A stretch of 64,000 nt of DNA from Geobacter sp. (GTDB taxonomy: Bacteria; Desulfobacterota; Desulfuromonadia; Geobacterales; Pseudopelobacteraceae). Shown here piece by piece: positions 35,815-45,666 of the stretch. Position 1 is the stretch's first letter, and each line of letters starts with the position of its first letter. The notes beneath the pieces are model-generated. The model saw nothing but the letters and a program-made list of their open reading frames with translations. It did not search any database and had not been told where the DNA came from. Made by a program: the position numbers and the translations under genes. Location: positions 62,001 through 126,000 of the forward strand of contig PJFB01000012.1 of assembly GCA_003574895.1 (NCBI GenBank), written 5' to 3'.

Positions 35815-37028
35815 CAGCTCATGCTGATCCCCAGCAGATGCAGATCGGAATTGTAACTTCCGTTGGCGACGGAGCCATAACTGTTTGTGGATTTGGTCCG
35901 CTCCTCCTGCAGTTGATAGCCGTATCCAAGCGATATCTTCAGTTTGTTTACCTGCGCCTCTCCTCCAACACAAAAGAGATGGGTATTCGAATCAGGAATC
36001 GATGGTTCAAAGGTTTGATCCGGCACCGGATTCAACCCGTACAAGTATCCAGCCGAAACAGAATACCGGTTGCCGAGCCTGTATTTGCCTCCCAAATTGA
36101 TTGCAAAGGTATCGTGCCAATCCCTGGGGTACACAACAGAAGAGACACCGGGGAGGTCAAGCTTGAGCTGGTTGAACGATGACCAGTCTTCCCAACGCAT
36201 GCCCGCTTCCATGCCGAAATGTTCCGAAACCCGGTATGAAATTCCGGCGAAAACCTGCTGAGGAAGAGTGATTGAAGTATTCCCGGACGTTTTCTGCGAT
36301 GAAATATCGGTGGAGAAATCACCATCAATGTCGATTTCAACCTCGCTTCGATATGATGCACCAAACGATAGATCGTCAGTAATGTTCCAGAGTAAGCCGA
36401 CATTATACCCTATTCCGCTCCCGGAACCGCTGAACTTCTGCGCCACATCAAACAACGGCCCGGGAATGCCGATAGCAGTTGACGGTATTTTGCTTTCCAG
36501 TGTGGCATCGAGCAGAAGGATGTCGAGTCCGGCGGCAATGGAAACGTCAGGGAGAACCCGATATGACAGTGCGGGATTGATGTTGTAGGTCTGGATCTCG
36601 GATTTTGTGGCAAGGTAGCGCCCACTCCACTCCCCTCCCCAGTCGGTGGAGAGACCGAACGGATTGAAAACCGCCAAACCGAGGCCGACGTCGTTATTAA
36701 GTGCATGGGTCAGATAGAACGTGCTGGGGAAAAAGAGGGTGTCTCTTGTCGTTGTTGTGTTGCCGCCTGGATCTCTGAATTGCCGCTGGGGAAAGATGAG
36801 GGTTGTGCCTGCTTCCATCTGCGTTCCAGTGAGCTGGTTTATGAGGGCAGGGTTGAAAAAAAGAGCCGAGGGGCCTTCCGGGTGAGCCACAACTGAGTTT
36901 GCCTGGCCGAGAGCTGCGGCGCCCTGTGTAAAAATTCCGAACCCTGAAGCATTGGCGTTGACACTCCATGCACAGGTAATGAGCCACGCGAGAGTTGCCG
37001 ACTGCAACAGTTCCTTCACTTTGGTCAT
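35805..37028 (-). CDS. OmpP1/FadL-family outer-membrane transporter
   Basis: 407 residues from the inner ATG, placed five bases after GGAGG. The signal peptide (hydrophobic about 8-22) ends ANA-SGFGIFTQGAAALGQANS, the usual FadL N-terminus, followed by the PSALFFNPA block that forms the plug. The rest alternates as beta strands and ends with aromatic Phe (MSWKF), typical for outer-membrane barrels. The family imports hydrophobic compounds such as fatty acids or aromatics. It stands alone and convergent to galT. Confidence 0.9.
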   Translation of the reverse strand: MTKVKELLQSATLAWLITCAWSVNANASGFGIFTQGAAALGQANSVVAHPEGPSALFFNPALINQLTGTQMEAGTTLIFPQRQFRDPGGNTTTTRDTLFFPSTFYLTHALNNDVGLGLAVFNPFGLSTDWGGEWSGRYLATKSEIQTYNINPALSYRVLPDVSIAAGLDILLLDATLESKIPSTAIGIPGPLFDVAQKFSGSGSGIGYNVGLLWNITDDLSFGASYRSEVEIDIDGDFSTDISSQKTSGNTSITLPQQVFAGISYRVSEHFGMEAGMRWEDWSSFNQLKLDLPGVSSVVYPRDWHDTFAINLGGKYRLGNRYSVSAGYLYGLNPVPDQTFEPSIPDSNTHLFCVGGEAQVNKLKISLGYGYQLQEERTKSTNSYGSVANGSYNSDLHLLGISMSWKF

Positions 37029-37209
37029 AATATCCTCCATACAGACTTGACGTATGATCTCCAGGCTGATTTATCAAATTCCCGGCTGGGGTATGAAACA
37101 TAATTTCTGTTAAATCCGGTTGCAGATAATACATCCCGTGACATTTGTGTTAGAATATTTTAAAAATTGTTTACCACAAATCCAGGAAGCCTGATACCGG
37201 AGATTGCTC

Positions 37210-38019
37210 ATGGCCCCACATCAATACATCATGGAGCATAATGAAGAAGCCCTACGCCTTGATCTGAAGACAGACAGCGAGTCGGTCATGAAGCAGTCCC
37301 TTTGGGCCGGAATACAACCCGGGATGAGGGTCGCCGATATCGGCTGCGGTTCGGGAATAACGACCCGTTATCTGCATCAACTCATTCAGCCGGCAGGTGA
37401 AATCGTCGGTATTGATGCATCTGAATCCAGAATAAAACATGCTGCCGAGCATTACAGCGAGAACGGGATCTCATTCATTTGTAAGGATTTTTACGAGCCA
37501 TTGCAGGACCTTGGCAGGTTCGATTTCATATGGGTCCGTTTCGTGCTTGAGTACCACAAGGCAAAGAGCAGTGAGATCGTGTCAAACCTGGCGGAGATAT
37601 TGGCTCCCGGAGGAATTCTGTGTTTGATCGACCTCGATTACAACTGCCTTAATCATTACGGGCTCTCTGACAGGTTGGAGCAAACCATATGCGGCATCAT
37701 GGACAACCTGGAAAAACACCATGATTTTGACCCGTATGCAGGCCGCAAACTCTACGCGTTCCTTTATGATCTGGGCTTCGACGACATTTGTGTGAATGTA
37801 GGGAGTCATCACCTGATTTATGGGGAATTGAATCAGGTGGACGCCTATAACTGGGCAAAAAAGGTGGAAGTTGCGGCAAAAAATTCCGGATACCGGTTCG
37901 ACCAATACAAAAACGGTCACCAAGGGTTTCTGGAAGAATTCAGGGTTTTCTTTGCCGACCCGCGAAGATTTACTTATACTCCGTTGATCTCCTGTAGAGG
38001 GCGCAAGCCGTTGGCCTGA
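37210..38019 (+). CDS. SAM-dependent methyltransferase
   Basis: 269 residues from the ATG after CCGGAG. Class I methyltransferase with motif I VADIGCGSG (41-49), an acidic residue after strand 2 (VGIDAS) and a late motif (LAPGGILCLIDLD). The substrate is unknown; the C-terminal half has no further recognisable domain. Divergent from the porin gene; base composition is slightly lower in GC than in neighbours. Confidence 0.85.
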   Translation: MAPHQYIMEHNEEALRLDLKTDSESVMKQSLWAGIQPGMRVADIGCGSGITTRYLHQLIQPAGEIVGIDASESRIKHAAEHYSENGISFICKDFYEPLQDLGRFDFIWVRFVLEYHKAKSSEIVSNLAEILAPGGILCLIDLDYNCLNHYGLSDRLEQTICGIMDNLEKHHDFDPYAGRKLYAFLYDLGFDDICVNVGSHHLIYGELNQVDAYNWAKKVEVAAKNSGYRFDQYKNGHQGFLEEFRVFFADPRRFTYTPLISCRGRKPLA

Positions 38020-38105
38020 ACAGGCGCGGCATCTTTCTACCAACCTTGCATGACTTAATCACCTCAATCTAACCGCAATAATTTCATCCTGCCATTAAAT
38101 TGGCA

Positions 38106-40070
38106 TTAGATGGCATCCTCGGGAGGAGCCTTATTATCGAGATAAGTCCTGGTGTAGTAGGTGATGAGCGCCTCCACAAACTTTTCGTCGAGATGGGTAC
38201 CGGATTCCTGCCGCAAAATGGTGAAAGCCTCGTGGATAGGCATCGGCTCACGGTAGTGACGTTTTGAAGTGATCGATTCGAAATAGTCTGCCACGGCGAT
38301 TATCCTTGCCCCCACAGGGATGTCCATCCCCTTCAGCCCAAGCGGATAGCCACTTCCATCCATTTTTTCATGGTGTCCACCGGCAATCTCGGGGGTTTCG
38401 CAGTAAATTCCCTCGAAGTCGATCTTCGCAAGGATCTCGGAGGTTATTGCCGCATGATTCTTGATAACCTCGAATTCTTCCGGTGTCAGCTTGCCTTCCT
38501 TCTTCAGAATATTGTCAGGGACGCCGATCTTGCCGTAATCATGGAGAAGGGCGGCAACCCTGATTACCTCGCAGTAATCAGGGGAAAGCCCAACCTCTTT
38601 GCATATGGCGATTGAATATTCGGTGACTTTTTCCGAGTGGCCTGCCGTGAGGGAATCGCGTGCGTCGATGCTCGCTGCCAGTACGAGCAGAACCGACTTG
38701 AAAACCTTGACCCTGGCTTCAATGAGCTCGCTGTTTCGGATGCTGATGCCGATCATGGATGCTATTCCCATTAACAGGCTCACATCGCTCTCGACGACCG
38801 GCCTCTTTGTCTTAATATTATCGACTGCAATGACACCTATGGAATTATCTTCGCACATGATCGGACAACAGATGAACGACTGGGTTCCGAGCCTTCTCGC
38901 GAAGACGAGGTTGCGGGGCGATACATCCTCCTCGACATCGTTCAGGTCGTTTATGAAAAAGGGCTTCTGCTCCCGGAACGCCCGTACAAACACCCCTTTT
39001 GATGCTGGTCTGTCCGTATGGAAAGACCACTTTCTTAAATAACTACGCTGTGCCTCGTCATAACCGTAGCAGGTTGTCATCACCATCCTGGTACCTTCAC
39101 GATTTGCCATGAGAATCATACCACGACTGTAATCGAGTCGTTTTTCCATGATCTTGGTGACATGGGCCAGGATATCCCCGGTGCTGCTATACCGGCCGAG
39201 CGCCTGACCTATCTCGTTGGTCATCAATGCATTGTTGTAGTTGATATTTATCTGATGAAGCAGATTGTCGTTGGCCTCTCTCGTATTGCTCAAGCTCACC
39301 TGCAGTTCTTTTTTATCGACCATTTCGATGCCAAGGGCGAGAAGCATGACCATGAACAGAGAGCCAAACAGCGAAGTCTCCAACACGGCCCAATTTCCCA
39401 TTAACAACAGCGCCAGGTTGAAGAGTGCCAGGAGGAGGATTACCATGACACTTGATCTTTTCAGGGTGACGGCGAGAGATCTGTCCCATGTAACCACATA
39501 CCGGCAAACTTTACCCCCCTTGAACATGCACTCGGTATGCTCGATATGCGGGTAATGCTTAACGTCGGAGATTTTGAGGTTGAAGATAAGGACCATTGCT
39601 TCGAAAAAGCCGATCCTGTTCGCGCACTGGAATGGTTGTTCCACGCCTTCAATAATGGGCGTAACCGTAATCTCCACCTTGTTGGAAGATATCTTTCTGG
39701 ATTCGTAGCGGGAAGACCTGGTAAAATTGGCGGTGGTTTTGTTGATAATCTCAAAGGCATTGGAAGCGCCCATCAGTCCCAGGACAAACTGCCTCATCGC
39801 CCCGATTGCATCCGGCGATGCAGCATAACGTCCTGCTTCCCTGGCAATGTTGTGATTTCCGGTGACTTGCACGAGTTTCTCGTAGAAGCGATTGACCTGC
39901 TCCTGCGTGAACCAGTGGGCTTCATCCGCAACCTCGTAACCTTTCATTCCGGCGAAATTCAAGAGTTCACCCACGTTGACGTCGGTGTATTTCTGCTTGA
40001 TGAGCCTGATATATGAATCAATGATCCGGCTGTTGTAAAGCGGTATGCCGTTGAGATTTGAAGACTCCAT
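38106..40070 (-). CDS. HD-GYP phosphodiesterase with GAF domain and membrane segment
   Basis: 654 residues from the inner ATG, placed five bases after CGGAG. An N-terminal ~190-residue sensor domain with a Cys pair (ECMFKGGKVC) is followed by two membrane helices (about 205-250), a coiled coil, GAF (about 290-430) and HD-GYP: LLHDYGKIG near 505, and HHEKMDGSGYP near 565. All HD-GYP landmarks are present, so c-di-GMP hydrolysis is expected. The next gene upstream in the operon is a PilZ-like protein, 20 bases away, which supports c-di-GMP signalling. Confidence 0.92.
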   Translation of the reverse strand: MESSNLNGIPLYNSRIIDSYIRLIKQKYTDVNVGELLNFAGMKGYEVADEAHWFTQEQVNRFYEKLVQVTGNHNIAREAGRYAASPDAIGAMRQFVLGLMGASNAFEIINKTTANFTRSSRYESRKISSNKVEITVTPIIEGVEQPFQCANRIGFFEAMVLIFNLKISDVKHYPHIEHTECMFKGGKVCRYVVTWDRSLAVTLKRSSVMVILLLALFNLALLLMGNWAVLETSLFGSLFMVMLLALGIEMVDKKELQVSLSNTREANDNLLHQININYNNALMTNEIGQALGRYSSTGDILAHVTKIMEKRLDYSRGMILMANREGTRMVMTTCYGYDEAQRSYLRKWSFHTDRPASKGVFVRAFREQKPFFINDLNDVEEDVSPRNLVFARRLGTQSFICCPIMCEDNSIGVIAVDNIKTKRPVVESDVSLLMGIASMIGISIRNSELIEARVKVFKSVLLVLAASIDARDSLTAGHSEKVTEYSIAICKEVGLSPDYCEVIRVAALLHDYGKIGVPDNILKKEGKLTPEEFEVIKNHAAITSEILAKIDFEGIYCETPEIAGGHHEKMDGSGYPLGLKGMDIPVGARIIAVADYFESITSKRHYREPMPIHEAFTILRQESGTHLDEKFVEALITYYTRTYLDNKAPPEDAI

Positions 40071-40090
40071 GTCATCTCCGGGGAATATGC

Positions 40091-42145
40091 TCAATCGGTT
40101 GTTCTGGCACCCTTGAACAACCCGTCACAGAACCTGAAATAATCGTCGCTGTAGTGCAGGTCCAGTATCCAGAGCATGTAAACCTTCTCGTATTGGAGGT
40201 CCCGTTCTTCTACAAAGGAAAAGGGATAGATCAAGACCGGCATCTCCTCCTCATCATACAACTCGGATACCTGTCCGAGGGCCAGTCCCAAGATGTCAGC
40301 CGGTATGGTTTCGTCAAGCGCGATAAAGATGGCGCAGTTGGTAAGATTGGCCATGTTGAAGCCGGCATCGGTGCAGTTCGCCATAATCATGGCCTTGAGG
40401 GTCCCCTCCTTCCGCAGGGCATAATAATGTTTCTCTTTCTTGAATCCCAATTTCCGGTATTCCTTCGCCACTTCATCTTGGCAGGCGAAGCCTGGATGCA
40501 GATCAAAGGCGTCGATCATCAGGCCTCCTGACACAAACGCATAGAAGCTCCCCAACTCCGCAAAATCGAAAGAGTTCGCCTCGGCCAATTTCCATGGCTC
40601 AGGTATGGTGCCATCATCAATGCTTTTCCCGCGATAATGAAGGTAGGCAAATTTATCCAGGGAACACCCCCGAGGGTTGTTCAGTTGGCGTGCAAACTCA
40701 CCGAACACCCTGTTGGGGAACCGGTTTTCGGGCCTGAAATAGCAGTAGACAAAGTGCAGACGAGTAAAATGGAGATTTTGCAGCTCATTCAGATACTGAC
40801 CAACCTGGTTCAATACCTTCAGGCCTGCTTTCGCGGAAACCGATTTCCTGGCAGCATGATGGTGGATGAGCCAGGAATCCTCGTAGAAGCGGACCATGGC
40901 CATATGTCCCAGAATCTTCCCTCGTTCCAGATGGATGAAATGCCGGGCTATATGTGGATTTTGACCGTAAAGCTTGTCGTAGGTTTGTTTGATCTGCTCC
41001 TTGTTTGCCTGAAAATAGGCATATTTTTCCGGATATATGAACCCGGTTTCGAAAAAGAAGTCCCATAGTGCATTCATATCCACATCGGTACAGACATAGG
41101 AGTTCTTGTCTTCCGCTTGATGCAGGATGGACAGAAGCTTCACATGTTCGTGTATGTCCATGTCCAGAATGGCGAGTCCGCACTTCACCACCTCCTCTCC
41201 CTCATTTTCAACCAGATTCCGCGATACAACCTGGGCCTTGCAGCTTATGCTCAATCCATGAGCAAAACTGAGTTCGATCCCCGGAATGATCATCCCCGGC
41301 AGCAGGATTGAAGTCTCAACGCTTTCTTCCACGGAAAATCCGGAACCGGAGAGGTCTGCGACCTTGAGATTCACCGTACTGCCAATCAGGGGGTGCCTGA
41401 AAACCATGTTAGGCGATGGAACAAGCTCCTGCCGTTTGTTACGGTACTGTTTCGGCTTGATAAGCTGGATGGAGCTGGTTGCGGGGCGCAGAACGAATCT
41501 TCTTCTGCCGTCTTCCTGTTTACGGCTCTCACGGGTGATAATACATTCACCGGTATAGAGAATTTCAGTGCCCGCATAAAGATGTAGGTTCACTCTCGAA
41601 TCCACCATGGCCCAGCGCACGGCCTGCGGCGATTCCGTACTTCCATCCACCAGAAACGACACAGGTGTGAAATCAATGAGGGAGCCATGGAACAGTGTGC
41701 TGTTCTGCGAGAATTGCGTGGTGATGCCGATGCATGGATGTCTTTTTATTCTTCTGTTCTTGTATTCCCGGCAGTTCGCAGGCAAGAGAAGGGTTATTCC
41801 GGCGGAGTTCATGGAGATCACTTGCGCATTGACGAGGAGCAGTTTGTGGCCGTCCGTAATGAGCAGGTATTCGAAGCGATACATATTCAGCATCTGTTCG
41901 ATATCGGAGCTGTCTTCCCAGGTGCATTCCAGGTGCTCACCCGCGCAGGGCAAAGGTTTTGCGCGGAAGGACATGGTGTTGTCGTATCTGGCGTGCCTGA
42001 AGCTGACGAGGATGGTCTGGTCCTGGAAATTCAGAAAATTGAGTTTGTTGACAAGGTATCGCTTGTTGACGGTCTTGTCGTGTGCCAGGCTGTCAACTTG
42101 AGCAGCACAGGGGAGAAGACCGGGGGAATTAAGAGGATTATCCAT
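40091..42145 (-). CDS. PilZ-like protein with GNAT-like C-terminal domain
   Basis: 684 residues from the ATG five bases after GAGGT; another ATG lies 12 bases upstream. Two stretches look PilZ-like: KRHPCIGITTQF...LIDFTPVSFLVDG (about 150-185) and FRHPLIGSTVNLKVADLSGSGFSVEE (about 245-270). The second keeps a D-x-S-x-x-G motif but has only a partial Arg patch. Residues about 350-600 resemble an N-acyltransferase fold. No membrane helix. Co-transcribed with the HD-GYP gene. The c-di-GMP link is inferred and binding may be weak or lost. Confidence 0.7.
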   Translation of the reverse strand: MDNPLNSPGLLPCAAQVDSLAHDKTVNKRYLVNKLNFLNFQDQTILVSFRHARYDNTMSFRAKPLPCAGEHLECTWEDSSDIEQMLNMYRFEYLLITDGHKLLLVNAQVISMNSAGITLLLPANCREYKNRRIKRHPCIGITTQFSQNSTLFHGSLIDFTPVSFLVDGSTESPQAVRWAMVDSRVNLHLYAGTEILYTGECIITRESRKQEDGRRRFVLRPATSSIQLIKPKQYRNKRQELVPSPNMVFRHPLIGSTVNLKVADLSGSGFSVEESVETSILLPGMIIPGIELSFAHGLSISCKAQVVSRNLVENEGEEVVKCGLAILDMDIHEHVKLLSILHQAEDKNSYVCTDVDMNALWDFFFETGFIYPEKYAYFQANKEQIKQTYDKLYGQNPHIARHFIHLERGKILGHMAMVRFYEDSWLIHHHAARKSVSAKAGLKVLNQVGQYLNELQNLHFTRLHFVYCYFRPENRFPNRVFGEFARQLNNPRGCSLDKFAYLHYRGKSIDDGTIPEPWKLAEANSFDFAELGSFYAFVSGGLMIDAFDLHPGFACQDEVAKEYRKLGFKKEKHYYALRKEGTLKAMIMANCTDAGFNMANLTNCAIFIALDETIPADILGLALGQVSELYDEEEMPVLIYPFSFVEERDLQYEKVYMLWILDLHYSDDYFRFCDGLFKGARTTD

Positions 42146-42343
42146 TTTTGACCTCATTACTGTAGCCTTACGTTACCTCATAACAGTTTCATTATTAATT
42201 TTATATAATAATTTTACCGGCATTACAACTTTGGCGAATGGAATGTGCAGCGTTTATGGGACGACCGTGCCCATCGCTATATGGTTCGGTCAGCGTGAGA
42301 GCGGTATTGTTGGCACGGAAGGTGGCCCTGGTCTGCTTTGGAA

Positions 42344-42391
42344 AATTGCATTTCATGATGTTGCATGCTATTTAACCATGCAAAATTGCAT
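42344..42391. promoter_or_regulatory. Array of TTGCAT half-sites, likely operator
   Basis: Four half-sites in 48 bases: AATTGCAT (42344-42351), TTGCATG (42361-42367), CATGCAA (42377-42383) and AATTGCAT (42384-42391). The middle two form a perfect 7-bp dyad with a 9-base spacer. It is 35 bases upstream of the TIGR02757 gene. The rest of the 280-base gap shows nothing clear. Confidence 0.45.
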
Positions 42392-42425
42392 ACAGACCCT
42401 TTGAGTTGTAAAGGTCATCACAACC

Positions 42426-43301
42426 ATGGCAAATCTTGATATCAAAACCATCCTCAACCGCCTCTACGCGGCCCGTTCCGCCATCCACCTGGCCAACGAC
42501 CCGCTAACGTTCTGCCACCGCTACGACGACCCGGCCGACCGGGAGGTGGTGGCCGTGATCGCCTCTGCCTTTGCCTATGGCAATGTAAAGATCATCCTGC
42601 GCAACCTGGAGGCGATCTTCGCAGAGATGGGGCCCTCGCCGCGCCGCTTTGCGGAGCGATTCGATCCGAAAAACGGGCTGCACACCTTTGATGGATTCAA
42701 GCACCGCTTCAATGACGGGCGCGACCTGGTGGCGCTGCTGCTGGCCATTCGCTTGATGATTGAGCACTCTGGCAGCGTCAACGACTTTTTCCTGAATTTT
42801 CATGAAGCCCAGGCAGAAAACGTAACCTTGTCCCTTGGCAAATACGTGGCAGCGGTACTGAGTCTCGACTATCAGCAGGTATTCGGGCAAAGCGGGATTC
42901 CGGATGATTCCTATTTCCCTTTCCTGTTCCCCTCCCCCGCTTCCGGCAGCGCTTGCAAGCGGCTTTGCATGTTCCTGCGCTGGGTGGTGAGGCCCGATGA
43001 CGGCATAGATCTCGGTCTCTGGCATGGAATCGGCACTTCTCAGTTGGTTATCCCTGTGGATACCCATATCCAGCGCATCTGCGGTTATCTGGGCTTTACC
43101 GGACGCAAGAGCGCCGACTGGCGCATGGCCCTGGAAATCACCTCCAGCCTGCGCGCTTTCGATCCCCACGATCCGGTCAAATATGATTTCTCCCTGGCTC
43201 ACCTGGGAATAACCGCAGGGTGCGACGGTGCCGACCCGAATATATGCCTTACCTGCCAAATCAGGGGAATATGCCCGCAATTCGGTGATATTACAGCATG
43301 A
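42426..43301 (+). CDS. TIGR02757 family protein
   Basis: 291 residues. It matches the TIGR02757 family of unknown function: an early YDDPADREVVAVIASAFAYG block, and later WHGIGTSQLVIPVDTHIQRI followed by DP-VKYDFSLAHLGI. The C-terminal CxxC-type pattern (CDGADPNICLTCQIRGIC) resembles the Fe-S loop of HhH-GPD DNA glycosylases, as does the 'PVDTHI' segment. A DNA-repair-like fold is therefore suspected, not shown. Confidence 0.85.
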   Translation: MANLDIKTILNRLYAARSAIHLANDPLTFCHRYDDPADREVVAVIASAFAYGNVKIILRNLEAIFAEMGPSPRRFAERFDPKNGLHTFDGFKHRFNDGRDLVALLLAIRLMIEHSGSVNDFFLNFHEAQAENVTLSLGKYVAAVLSLDYQQVFGQSGIPDDSYFPFLFPSPASGSACKRLCMFLRWVVRPDDGIDLGLWHGIGTSQLVIPVDTHIQRICGYLGFTGRKSADWRMALEITSSLRAFDPHDPVKYDFSLAHLGITAGCDGADPNICLTCQIRGICPQFGDITA

Positions 43302-43318
43302 TCCGAATTGTAATAAGA

Positions 43319-43348
43319 TTGACACCTTTCAATTATTTCTGATATAAG
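43319..43348 (+). promoter_or_regulatory. Sigma-70-type promoter
   Basis: TTGACA (43319-43324), 18 bases, TATAAG (43343-43348). It points to the zinc-ribbon gene at 43455, leaving a leader of about 100 bases. Confidence 0.6.
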
Positions 43349-43454
43349 ACTACCGTTGTTTCAAGCAGTTCCGTCGTCTGGCACTTCAAATCCAGGTCCA
43401 ACCATCCGGAGATTCCGGGTTGTCACGAATTAAAATTATCACCGGGGGGCGCAG

Positions 43455-44963
43455 ATGATTATCCAGTGTGAACAGTGCAATACGAAGTTCAGGCTTGATG
43501 ATTCCAAGGTCACTGACAAAGGGGTCAAGGTCCGTTGCGCCAAATGCAAACACGTGTTCACCGTTAAATCGGAGCAGCCGGAAAGCACGCCAGCAGCGGA
43601 TTTTGGCACCATGCTCGACGAGTCGGCTTCTTTTGGACAGGAAGAGGAAACCACGGCGGCAGAATCCCGGCAGGAGGAGAGCGCCACCCCCGCACAAACG
43701 CCTGAACCCGCCTTCGACCCTTCTGTTTTTGGTCTGGAAGAAACCTCCGAATCCACGGTCAGCATGGCGACCACTGACGAACCTGCCGCGGCAGAGCAGT
43801 CCGACTCAGCCGACAACTTCGACTTTTCGTCCCTTGAAAAAGATCAAGGTTTTGCCATTGGCCAGGATGAGACCCTGTCAGCGCCAGGTGAAATAGATTT
43901 TGGCGGTTTTGATTTCGGCGATGCCCCCATGGAGGAAGACAAAACCATCTTGGCGTCGGCTCCGGCTCCAGATGCGGACGAGATGACCATGGTCCAATTC
44001 CCCTCTTCAGCTGTTGCAGAGGATAAAGATACCGATCTCGATTTCGGTGACGAACCCCTTTTTGGAGATGCCGTTGCGCCGCCAGAGCCCGAGGAATCTA
44101 CCGAGGAGATCAAATTCGATTTTCAGATGGACGAGTTTGCCGACTCCATGGGGATTGATGCCTCCGCCGGCAAGCCGGCCAACCCCGAGCCCTTTGTGGC
44201 GGCACCCGGACCAGACGAGCCTTTCAGTCTGGGCGAAATCGATTTTGGCGACGAACTTACCTCGGTAGCTGTTCAACAGGTGCATCCGGACGAGCTGAAG
44301 CCTGCACAGGAACTGCTCTTTGGGCCACTGGCCAATACGCAGGAAAGCGCACCTCCGGATGCCAAGGACACCCTCAAGACCGCACCGGCAGCCGAAGCAC
44401 CCCAGGCGCCACAGGAGGAACTTCCCCCGCTTTCGATAGTCTCCCGCCGCAAGCAGAATCCGCTGTTCACGGTTCTGGTCGCCATTGCTGCACTGGCAGT
44501 GGTTTCGGCTCTCGGTTATTTCGGGTATTCCATGTTCTCGGATGTAAAGGTGAAAAACGTTACCGATGCCGGCAGGATCACGGTGCGGTCAGTTGACGCC
44601 TCGATTGTCAAAAACGCCGTGGTCGGGGATCTGCTGGTCATCACGGGCGAAGCTGTCAATAACTTCAATAAGCCACGCGCCGCAATCCAGATCAGAGGGA
44701 TGATCTATGACGGCAGCGGCAAAGTTCTGGCCTCCAAGAACGCCTACTGCGGCAACCCGTTGACAAAAGAGCAGCTGGCCACAATGCCTTTGGATAAGAT
44801 CGAGTCGTCCATGGCCAACCAGTTCGGTGATTCGCTTGCCAACATGGGAGTTGAGCCGGGCAAGGCCATCCCTTTTGTGGTGGTAATTGCCCAGCCGCCT
44901 GCAGAAGCGAAAGACTATGGTGTGGAACCGGCCGGATCGACCGTGGCCACTGGAAAACAATAG
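43455..44963 (+). CDS. MJ0042 zinc-ribbon / DUF3426 membrane protein
   Basis: 502 residues. An N-terminal zinc ribbon (C5, C8, C28, C31; QCEQCNTKF...VRCAKCKHVF) is of the MJ0042 type. A long acidic, low-complexity linker (about 40-320) repeats 'EIDFG', 'FDFGD' and 'LDFGDE' motifs. One membrane helix (about 338-360) is followed by a DUF3426 domain. This architecture is common in Geobacter and myxobacteria; the function is unknown. The acidic linker may bind a basic partner. Confidence 0.88.
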   Translation: MIIQCEQCNTKFRLDDSKVTDKGVKVRCAKCKHVFTVKSEQPESTPAADFGTMLDESASFGQEEETTAAESRQEESATPAQTPEPAFDPSVFGLEETSESTVSMATTDEPAAAEQSDSADNFDFSSLEKDQGFAIGQDETLSAPGEIDFGGFDFGDAPMEEDKTILASAPAPDADEMTMVQFPSSAVAEDKDTDLDFGDEPLFGDAVAPPEPEESTEEIKFDFQMDEFADSMGIDASAGKPANPEPFVAAPGPDEPFSLGEIDFGDELTSVAVQQVHPDELKPAQELLFGPLANTQESAPPDAKDTLKTAPAAEAPQAPQEELPPLSIVSRRKQNPLFTVLVAIAALAVVSALGYFGYSMFSDVKVKNVTDAGRITVRSVDASIVKNAVVGDLLVITGEAVNNFNKPRAAIQIRGMIYDGSGKVLASKNAYCGNPLTKEQLATMPLDKIESSMANQFGDSLANMGVEPGKAIPFVVVIAQPPAEAKDYGVEPAGSTVATGKQ

Positions 44964-44989
44964 CAGCATACCCAGGAGCGATACAAAAC

Positions 44990-45028
44990 AGAAAGGCCGC
45001 TGACGAGATGTCAACGGCCTTTCTTGTT
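44990..45028. terminator. Bidirectional terminator
   Basis: A perfect stem AGAAAGGCCG / CGGCCTTTCT, followed by TGTTT on the plus strand and TGTTTTG on the minus. It lies between convergent genes. Confidence 0.85.
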
Positions 45029-45093
45029 TCAAAATGGAGCCTGCTGGCCATTAGCCTATGCCTGGCGACACAGGCCCGGCACCCTGCCGGTTC

Positions 45094-45570
45094 TCAGGAA
45101 ATTTCCACCAGCTTGATGTCAAAGGTCAGATCCAGCCCTGCCAACGGGTGATTGGCATCCAGCGTGATGGTGGTATCGGTCACTTCGGTCACCAGGACCG
45201 GCAGCGGCGTGCCATCCTGCAGAATGACCTCCATATGCTGCCCTGCCTCTGGGTTCATGTCGGCCGGAACCTCGCTACGCTCCACCACAGCCACCATCTC
45301 CTCGACCCGCTGGCCATAGGCGTCGTCGGCCGCGATCTTGACTTCCACCCTTTGGCCCGGCTCAAGTCCGATTACGGCTTGCTCGAATTTGGGGATCAGT
45401 TTATTTTCGCCGATAACGAATTCCATGGGATCGGTTGGATTGCTATTGCATCCGCACCCCTCATCATCGCAAGTGTCAACGAACCCTTCCGATGAATCGA
45501 ATATGCTGCCGTCTTCCAGTCGGCCGGTGTAATGCACGCGGACCCTGTCACCGTTTTTTGCCTGTGCCAT
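45094..45570 (-). CDS. slyD: SlyD-like FKBP peptidyl-prolyl isomerase
   Basis: 158 residues. FKBP pattern: VRVHYTGRLEDGSIFDSSEG at the start, MEFVIGENKLIPKFEQAVIGLEPGQ, and the inserted flap typical of SlyD (about 70-130). An acidic Cys-rich insert (CDDEGCGCNSN) in the first loop is unusual and may bind metal. No signal peptide, so it is a cytoplasmic folding helper. Confidence 0.92.
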   Translation of the reverse strand: MAQAKNGDRVRVHYTGRLEDGSIFDSSEGFVDTCDDEGCGCNSNPTDPMEFVIGENKLIPKFEQAVIGLEPGQRVEVKIAADDAYGQRVEEMVAVVERSEVPADMNPEAGQHMEVILQDGTPLPVLVTEVTDTTITLDANHPLAGLDLTFDIKLVEIS

Positions 45571-45666
45571 TGTTGTTTCCTTTCGTGGAGTATTTCAGCC
45601 GATTGACAGATGGTTCCGGTAGTTGATCGGAAGTGGACAGAATCCGAAAGGGCCGATAAGAGTGGT

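Noticed and set aside
42300-42330. Second sigma-54 promoter (TTGGCACGG...)
   Set aside because: The -24 box TGGCAC is present, but the bases at -12 do not give TTGC.
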